From contig MSJI02000312.1 in assembly GCA_001931905.2 (NCBI GenBank), positions 1 to 20,655 on the forward strand: 20,655 bases of DNA. The letters run 5' to 3'. The notes below the pieces were generated by a model. The model ran no database searches and was not told the origin of the DNA. It saw only the letters and a program-made list of their open reading frames with translations. Positions 15,635 to 20,655 of this stretch are shown one piece after another. The DNA is from Cladosporium sp. IMV 00045 (lineage: Eukaryota; Ascomycota; Dothideomycetes; Cladosporiales; Cladosporiaceae). A program made the translations under genes and the position numbers. The number at the start of each line of letters is the position of its first letter. Position 1 is the first letter of the stretch.

Positions 15635-18586
15635 ATGCCACACAGATCGTCTTGGAACCCCATCGCCTTCGTGCCTACCCAAGTCACCTTGTTATCATTC
15701 GCCGTCTATGCCGCCCTCTTCGCTTCTCTGCTCTGGATCCACCACGTCGTACCTCCCGCGCCTACAAATCCCACGCCAGCCGATGGCGTGAACCTCACCA
15801 CCGCTTGGCTTGACTTGGAGCACCTCACCGACGGTTTCCATCCGTACAACAGCCGGCGCAACGGCGAGATAAGGAAATGGCTGGTGGGACGCGTGGAAGA
15901 CATTCTGCGCGAGAACGGACTGGATCTCGGCTCGCAAGATGCGGTGGTCTGGAATGGTGGCAGTGACAATGTGACGTATGCGAACAAGTGGTTGGCTAGC
16001 TCGCCTACGGTGAGGTATACGGAGGACGAGAACATTGTGGTGTACATTCGTGGAGAACAAGATGAGGCGGGCCCCTGGTGGAAGGACACTAAGAAGCCGT
16101 ACGATGGTGCTGGCGGTGTGCTGGTCAACGCGCACTACGACAGTGTCTCGACGGGTTATGGTGCTACTGATGACGGTGTGGGGGTTGCGACTGTGCTCCA
16201 GTTGATCTCTCACTACACTTCGCCGGGTAATCAGCCGAAGAGAGGTGTCATTGCATTGCTGAACAATGGCGAGGAAGACGGTCTGTATGGAGCGCAGGTG
16301 TACACCAAGCACGTTACCTCGAAGTTTCCACGAGTTTTCTTGAACTTGGAGGGAGCCGGAGCCGGAGGCAGGGCGATGCTGTTCAGAAGCACCGATGCTG
16401 AAGTTACAAGGTTCTATTCTCGAAGTCGGTATCCTTTCGGCACTGTGATCAGTGGTGACGGCTTCAAACGCGGCTTCGTGAGGAGCGGTACTGATTACTC
16501 CGTTTTCGAGGAAGAGCTGGGCTTGAGAGGCTTGGATGTGGCATTCATGGCACCGAGAGCGAGGTATCATACCAACCAGGACGATGCTAGGGACACCAGC
16601 CCCGACTCTGTGTGGCATATGCTTTCTGCTGCGCTTGATACCACCAAGGCTATGACTTCGCACTCTGGAGACGAGTTTTCTGGCTCGAGTGATGACGGCA
16701 TTCACAGGGCCAATTCTGACAGAGCAAGCAATGGCGTCTGGTTCGATGTTTTAGGTCGGGCGTTTGCGGTGCTCAAGCTGCATGACCTTTTCGCCCTATC
16801 TGTCACTCTACTTGTCGTAGCGCCGGTGCTCTTGATTATTCTCGAGGCAATTCTGGTTCAGCTCGACAAATGGTACCCTTTCACGCGCAAGCAGTACTTA
16901 CACAGCTCTGACGATGATGAGCCAGTCTACTTCAACGGCTTGCGAGGCTTCTTTCGCTTCCCCATTGTTTTCGTCGTGGCGACGGCATGTGTTGTCGCTC
17001 TTGCGTTCCTCATGACAAAGATTAACCCTTACATTCTCTACAGTTCCGAGTATGCTGTGTGGTCTATGATGATGGCAGCGTGGTTCTCCATCGCCTGGTT
17101 CTTGTCAACGATGGCAGACAAAGTTCGCCCAACCGCTCTGAGCAGAATGTACACTCTCCTCTGGATGTACATCATCAGCTGGATAATACTGGTGTTTGTT
17201 ACGATCGGAGAGAACAACCTGAAGCTGGGCAGTGGTTATTTCATGGTAATCTACAACGCAAGCGTGTTCGCGGCACTGCTGATAAGCTATCTTGAACTGC
17301 TGGCTTTGCCGAAGAAGTCGAAGTATGTGGAGCATGTCGCAGCCGCTGCTTCACCGCGCTCTACGAGACCTGGTAGTGTCTCTTCTCGTAGGCTGTTGGA
17401 CGAGAACGAAGAGCCGCCAAGGACCAGCGAGTGTGACGATGAGGAGGCTACAGAGCGCACTGGCCTGCTGCGTGGGGGCGAAAGAAGGGCTCAGAACACT
17501 TTCGCCCGCTTCGGTGGTAGGAGGAATCAGGACGTGAACGGTCCTCTTGATGAGAACGAAGATCCTTTCCTTGCTGAAGCCTTCGGTTTCGAGCAAGCTT
17601 GGTCTGGAGCCTTGCCTCAGTGGACGTGGATCTTGCAGTTTCTCATTCTTGCGCCTATCAACATCATCCTTGTTGGCCAGATTGCACTGTTTGTCACCTC
17701 GGCCCTGCACCAGACCCCTGCGGACGGCAATGCAGTCTTGCCCATCTACCTGATGATGGCTGCACTCTCTGTGCTGATCTTGCTTCCGCTGGCGCCGTTC
17801 TTGCACCGTCTCACGTTCCATATCCCGACATTCTTCTTCTTCATCTTCGTTGGATGCCTTATCTACAACCTTCTAGCTTTTCCATTCTCACGAGACGCCA
17901 GGCTGAAGCATTACTTCCTGCAGACTGTCGATCTTGACAATGGCAACAATACCGTACAGCTGACAGGCGCCGAAGGCTTCGTGCAAACCATCGTCGACGA
18001 ACTCCCAAGTGTCGCTGGCCAAGCGTTGGATTGCAGAGGCTCAGACGATCCGCGCAGAGCCGGCTTGCAAACCTGCCGCTGGGAAGGACTTGTCCCAAAC
18101 ATTCTTGCCAATGCGAAGGACGCGGTCTCTTTCCAAAGCCACGCTAAGGATTACTACAAAGGCTGGGTAGACTACAACGTTACGACATCGGGCAAAAGTG
18201 CTCTCCTCACCTTCAGCGGAAAAGAGACCAAGAACTGCCGCCTTCTGTTCGACAGCCCCGTCTCCTCCCTGCACATCACAAACACCACAGACATCGTCCA
18301 GAACAACTCCAAGAAGCCGGCCCGCCGCGACGACGGCAGTGGCAAAGGAACCACAGAACTGCGCCTCTTCAGCCGCTCCTGGGACAAAGAGTTCCAGGTG
18401 AACGTTACATGGGCAGACGGCGAGGCAAAGGGCAAATCTGGAAAGGTCGGATGTATGTGGAGCGATGCCAATGAGCGTGGAGTTGTGCCGGCTTTGGATG
18501 AGGTTTGGCGTTATGAGCCGGTGTGGAGTGTTGTCAGCAAGGGCGGTGATGGGCTCGTGGAGGGGTGGAGGGATTGGAAGGCATGA
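15635..18586 (+). CDS. PFF1: Vacuolar membrane protease, M28 zinc metallopeptidase (Pff1)
   Basis: Single exon, 983 aa from the first in-frame ATG at 15635. It is the fungal multi-span vacuolar membrane protease of peptidase family M28. A signal-anchor TM (about residues 15-36, LLSFAVYAALFASLLWIHHVV) is followed by the lumenal peptidase domain. Zinc and catalytic residues are visible: H167 in VNAHYDSV, D179 in GATDDGVG, E213/E214 in NNGEEDGLYG, E239 in LNLEGAG and H312 in RARYHTNQDD. The spacing agrees with the yeast protein. Several TM segments follow, beginning near residue 385 and including two clusters separated by a hydrophilic, acidic/Arg-rich loop (about 575-640). A C-terminal lumenal domain with Asn-X-Ser/Thr sites completes it. 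Length and topology are typical of the family. The physiological substrate is unknown. The final ~110 bp are strongly G-rich on the coding strand. Confidence 0.95.
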   Translation: MPHRSSWNPIAFVPTQVTLLSFAVYAALFASLLWIHHVVPPAPTNPTPADGVNLTTAWLDLEHLTDGFHPYNSRRNGEIRKWLVGRVEDILRENGLDLGSQDAVVWNGGSDNVTYANKWLASSPTVRYTEDENIVVYIRGEQDEAGPWWKDTKKPYDGAGGVLVNAHYDSVSTGYGATDDGVGVATVLQLISHYTSPGNQPKRGVIALLNNGEEDGLYGAQVYTKHVTSKFPRVFLNLEGAGAGGRAMLFRSTDAEVTRFYSRSRYPFGTVISGDGFKRGFVRSGTDYSVFEEELGLRGLDVAFMAPRARYHTNQDDARDTSPDSVWHMLSAALDTTKAMTSHSGDEFSGSSDDGIHRANSDRASNGVWFDVLGRAFAVLKLHDLFALSVTLLVVAPVLLIILEAILVQLDKWYPFTRKQYLHSSDDDEPVYFNGLRGFFRFPIVFVVATACVVALAFLMTKINPYILYSSEYAVWSMMMAAWFSIAWFLSTMADKVRPTALSRMYTLLWMYIISWIILVFVTIGENNLKLGSGYFMVIYNASVFAALLISYLELLALPKKSKYVEHVAAAASPRSTRPGSVSSRRLLDENEEPPRTSECDDEEATERTGLLRGGERRAQNTFARFGGRRNQDVNGPLDENEDPFLAEAFGFEQAWSGALPQWTWILQFLILAPINIILVGQIALFVTSALHQTPADGNAVLPIYLMMAALSVLILLPLAPFLHRLTFHIPTFFFFIFVGCLIYNLLAFPFSRDARLKHYFLQTVDLDNGNNTVQLTGAEGFVQTIVDELPSVAGQALDCRGSDDPRRAGLQTCRWEGLVPNILANAKDAVSFQSHAKDYYKGWVDYNVTTSGKSALLTFSGKETKNCRLLFDSPVSSLHITNTTDIVQNNSKKPARRDDGSGKGTTELRLFSRSWDKEFQVNVTWADGEAKGKSGKVGCMWSDANERGVVPALDEVWRYEPVWSVVSKGGDGLVEGWRDWKA

Positions 18587-19122
18587 TTGATTAGATTTCA
18601 CGGCTTGTCGTTTGGTGTTTGTTGCTTTTTTGATGCTATGAATGCGCGTGCGATTGTATATATGTTTTGTCATGAGGGCTGATGATGATGTCTACAAAGA
18701 AACGTTTTTCATTGATATCTTCGTGAGCTTGCCCGCCGTGAAGGTAGGGTTTGATTGACGGTCATTTGACACACGCAAACAGTCCCTTCACTTTGTTGCA
18801 TGTGCTCTTTGGTGAGATAACAACATCAAAAGATGGATTGTTGCCACCTCCACAGCCAAATGGGTCCACATTTGACTTCGAAGTTGGAGTGTGGGACCAT
18901 TCGGGCGAAACGGAGCCTCTAGCAAACACGTTTACTGTACGATATAAGATACGCCATCGATTGCTCCACGTGTATTACATTCCTCACTTTTCAAGTATCT
19001 GCGGCCCAGAGAACTTTTCTCACAAGCATTCGCCATTGACGCTTGATTCACTCCACAACTGCAGATCGCCACGCCACCTCTTGACCGTACCAAACTTCAA
19101 CAACCCTGATCATTTACTCAAC
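18587..19122. other. Intergenic region upstream of the nucleoside hydrolase
   Basis: 536 bp holding the 3' flank of the protease gene and the promoter of the nucleoside hydrolase. The hydrolase frame stays open for about 124 codons upstream of its ATG (to 18751), but contains no in-frame ATG and no family sequence, so I treat it as noncoding. A CACGTG-type E-box lies at about 18967-18972. No other gene is seen. Confidence 0.5.
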
Positions 19123-20226
19123 ATGTCGAAACCTGTTCCTATCTGGCTTGACTGCGACACCGGTCACGATGACGCTTTTGCAATCTTGCTCTCGGCTCTT
19201 CACCCAGATGTCAAACTTCTCGGTATCAGCACAATCTACGGCAACGCGCCACTTTCACACACAACCATCAACACCCTCGCCATCTTGAAAGCCATCGGCC
19301 GCGAACATGTCCCCGTCTACTCTGGAGCAAGCCAACCATTCTGCCGCCCTACGGCGCTAGCTCCAGACATCCACGGCGAGAGCGGTCTCGACGGCACGAC
19401 ATGTTTGCCCGACCCAGACACCAAGCCCAGGACTGATGACTCAGCCGTGGAGGCCATGTTCAAAGCACTCAAGAACGAAGACGCCGGCACACCCTGGGTA
19501 GTCTGCACTGGAGCTCTCACCAACGCCGCTCTGATGTTCGCCGTGCACCCCGAGATGGCCGCTCATGTAGGCGGTCTGACGCACATGGGCGGAGCAATCG
19601 GAGACGGCTTCACCGACGCTCCCATGGGCGTGCTGAAAGGGCAGGGCATCTCGGACGGACGCTTTGGCAACTGGACGCCTTTCGCCGAATTCAACGTGTA
19701 CATCGATCCGGAGAGCGCGAGATCTATCTTCGACAACACCGTCCTCGCGGCCAAAACTACCATCTGCCCGCTCGACTTGACGCATCAGCTGCTGGCCAGT
19801 TCTACGGTGCAGCAGGACCTCCTGCACGGCCATCAAATGGGCAGAAACGAAGGAGGGCCCTCGAAAGTTCGCAAGCTATTCGTGGAGATCCTCACATTCT
19901 TCGCGCAGACTTACGCAGACGTCTTTGGCCTGGTGGACGGACCACCCTTGCACGACCCGTTGGCTGTTGCTGCGGCTTTTGCGCCCGCCATCTTTCAGGA
20001 CAATGGAGGGGAGAGGTTTGACATCGAGGTTGTGACGGATGGTGCGCATGGGTCTTCACACGAGGCGAGGGAAGGGGGGAGTCAGTGTGGACGAACGGTG
20101 GCTACGAAAGTCGCGGAGGGAGGGAAGGGTGTGAGGATTCCTAGGGGCGTGGATCAGGCGAGGATGTGGAGGATGATTGACGAGTGTCTCGCGGAGGCTG
20201 AGAAGGCGCCTTTCAGCTCTGCGTGA
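19123..20226 (+). CDS. URH1: Inosine/uridine-preferring nucleoside hydrolase (uridine ribohydrolase type)
   Basis: Hydrolyses the N-glycosidic bond of ribonucleosides to free base and ribose in nucleoside salvage, probably cytosolic. Single exon, 367 aa; the first in-frame ATG (19123) gives MSKPVPIWLDCDTGHDDA directly. The Ca2+-binding aspartate cluster of the family is at D10, D12, D16 and D17. GISTIYGN (34-41), PDIHGESGLDG (81-91), VCTGALTN (127-134), AEFNVYIDPE (188-197) and the active-site histidine motif PPLHDPLA (H277) are in the expected order. The sequence is closer to yeast URH1 than to bacterial RihA/B by pattern. Substrate preference (uridine, inosine, nicotinamide riboside) cannot be set from sequence alone. 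The last ~190 bp switch to a G-rich coding strand. Confidence 0.9.
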   Translation: MSKPVPIWLDCDTGHDDAFAILLSALHPDVKLLGISTIYGNAPLSHTTINTLAILKAIGREHVPVYSGASQPFCRPTALAPDIHGESGLDGTTCLPDPDTKPRTDDSAVEAMFKALKNEDAGTPWVVCTGALTNAALMFAVHPEMAAHVGGLTHMGGAIGDGFTDAPMGVLKGQGISDGRFGNWTPFAEFNVYIDPESARSIFDNTVLAAKTTICPLDLTHQLLASSTVQQDLLHGHQMGRNEGGPSKVRKLFVEILTFFAQTYADVFGLVDGPPLHDPLAVAAAFAPAIFQDNGGERFDIEVVTDGAHGSSHEAREGGSQCGRTVATKVAEGGKGVRIPRGVDQARMWRMIDECLAEAEKAPFSSA

Positions 20227-20626
20227 TTGTTTGTGAAGGATTATGATGTGATGATGATAGATTTGCATGTTTACGATGATGGCTTATGCAAGGTCAATGG
20301 TCGTTTGTAAGAGACGATGAATTAGTGGCTTCACAAAATCAACATTGATGTATTTGATCGCCGGAGTAGCATCTCACAACATCCACACAACTTGTGGCGA
20401 TGAGAATGTGTCTTCGATGTTGTTATGTTCATATTTATCCATCAAAGCCAATGGCAGCAGCAGAAGCTACGCATATCCGCTTACCTAAGTTAGCGCGGCC
20501 CGCCAAGCCGAGAGGCGGCCAATGCGCAAGGTCCGACTTCGAGAGCATACCGCAGACAGGCGGGCTCACGGATGCGCCATTGGCTGTTGTGCTTGCTTGC
20601 TTGAACCTCCCATACACACATACAAG
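20227..20626. other. Intergenic region / promoter of the gene starting at the window end
   Basis: 400 bp between the nucleoside hydrolase stop and a candidate ATG at 20627. The first part is AT-rich 3' flank; from about 20450 the sequence is GC-rich with CCAAT elements listed separately. No further gene is visible. Confidence 0.5.
20519..20583. promoter_or_regulatory. CCAAT box and inverted CCAAT box
   Basis: CCAAT lies at 20519-20523 (GGCGGCCAATGCG) and its reverse complement ATTGG at 20579-20583, respectively about 105 and 45 bp upstream of the ATG at 20627. In ascomycetes the Hap2/3/5 (HapB/C/E) complex binds CCAAT and regulates many respiratory genes, which would fit the complex I assignment of the following gene. 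Binding is inferred. Confidence 0.4.
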
Positions 20627-20655
20627 ATGTCTTCAGGATTCGGTCTGACCGGTGG
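20627..20655 (+). CDS. Start of a gene cut by the window end; possibly complex I NDUFS5-type subunit
   Basis: Only 29 bases are present: ATG in the context TACAAGATGT, then codons for MSSGFGLTGG, running off the window. A start of the form M-(S/A)-S-G-(F/Y)-G-L-x-G-G is what I associate with the fungal homologue of NDUFS5, a small twin-Cx9C accessory subunit of mitochondrial complex I, where the next expected residues are a proline/cysteine-containing stretch. Ten residues are too few to be certain. The CCAAT elements upstream and the short leader are compatible with it. Confidence 0.4.

Noticed and set aside
15695..16705. 336-codon open frame on the minus strand inside the vacuolar protease gene
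   Set aside because: It is antisense to a clearly conserved M28 peptidase domain, has no recognisable domain, and its openness follows from the codon bias of the real gene.
18751..19122. N-terminal extension of the nucleoside hydrolase
   Set aside because: The frame is open but begins without ATG and has no in-frame ATG before 19123; the family N-terminus starts exactly at 19123.
1..20655. Biosynthetic gene cluster, heterokaryon-incompatibility or other multi-gene system
   Set aside because: No backbone synthase, NLR, HET-domain or transcription-factor gene is present, and the genes are functionally unrelated with mixed orientations.
1..20655. tRNA or rRNA genes
   Set aside because: By eye I found no GGTTCGANTCC-type B box with a matching A box and acceptor stem, and no rRNA-like conserved block. 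A covariance-model scan would be decisive.

Overview
The window looks like nuclear DNA of a filamentous ascomycete (Pezizomycotina), most likely a dothideomycete. The reasons are short introns of about 50-120 bp with GT..AG ends and CTAAC/CTGAC-like branch sites, monocistronic genes with pyrimidine-rich leaders, and recognisable fungal families: DPH1, secreted glutaminase GtaA, vacuolar M28 protease PFF1, URH1-type nucleoside hydrolase and a compact F-box protein of the type common in dothideomycetes. All family names come from recognising motifs; no database search was run.

Layout. 1-1086: gene-free flank. 1087-2549 (+): DPH1, two exons. 2550-3179: 3' flank with three diverged copies of a ~115-bp repeat. 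3180-4970 (-): F-box/LRR-like gene, best read as five exons. 5342-6073 (-): a second, single-exon F-box-type gene. 6540-7970 (+): SLC35F6-like drug/metabolite transporter, three exons, divergent from the F-box gene. 7971-8520: convergent 3' region with relic copies of the end of the next gene. 8521-10641 (-): unrecognised 706-aa protein with an N-terminal hydrophobic segment, coiled coils, acidic repeats and a C-terminal RGG tract. 10642-12540: large intergenic region holding a degenerate 98/99-bp repeat organised as 197-bp dimers. 12541-15027 (+): secreted glutaminase with a 72-bp in-frame intron. 15635-18586 (+): vacuolar membrane protease. 19123-20226 (+): nucleoside hydrolase. 20627-20655 (+): first codons of what may be the NDUFS5-type complex I subunit.

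The genes do not form a pathway or a biosynthetic cluster. They are mostly housekeeping functions (translation-factor modification, vacuolar proteolysis, nucleoside salvage, respiration) plus extracellular nitrogen acquisition by the glutaminase and two lineage-type F-box proteins. I found no transposon, CRISPR array, rRNA, tRNA or virus-like gene.

The most unusual items are the phase-locked dimeric satellite at 10905-11691, the coiled-coil/RGG protein with duplicated tail fragments behind its stop codon, and a sharp switch from C-rich to G-rich coding strand at the 3' ends of several unrelated genes.
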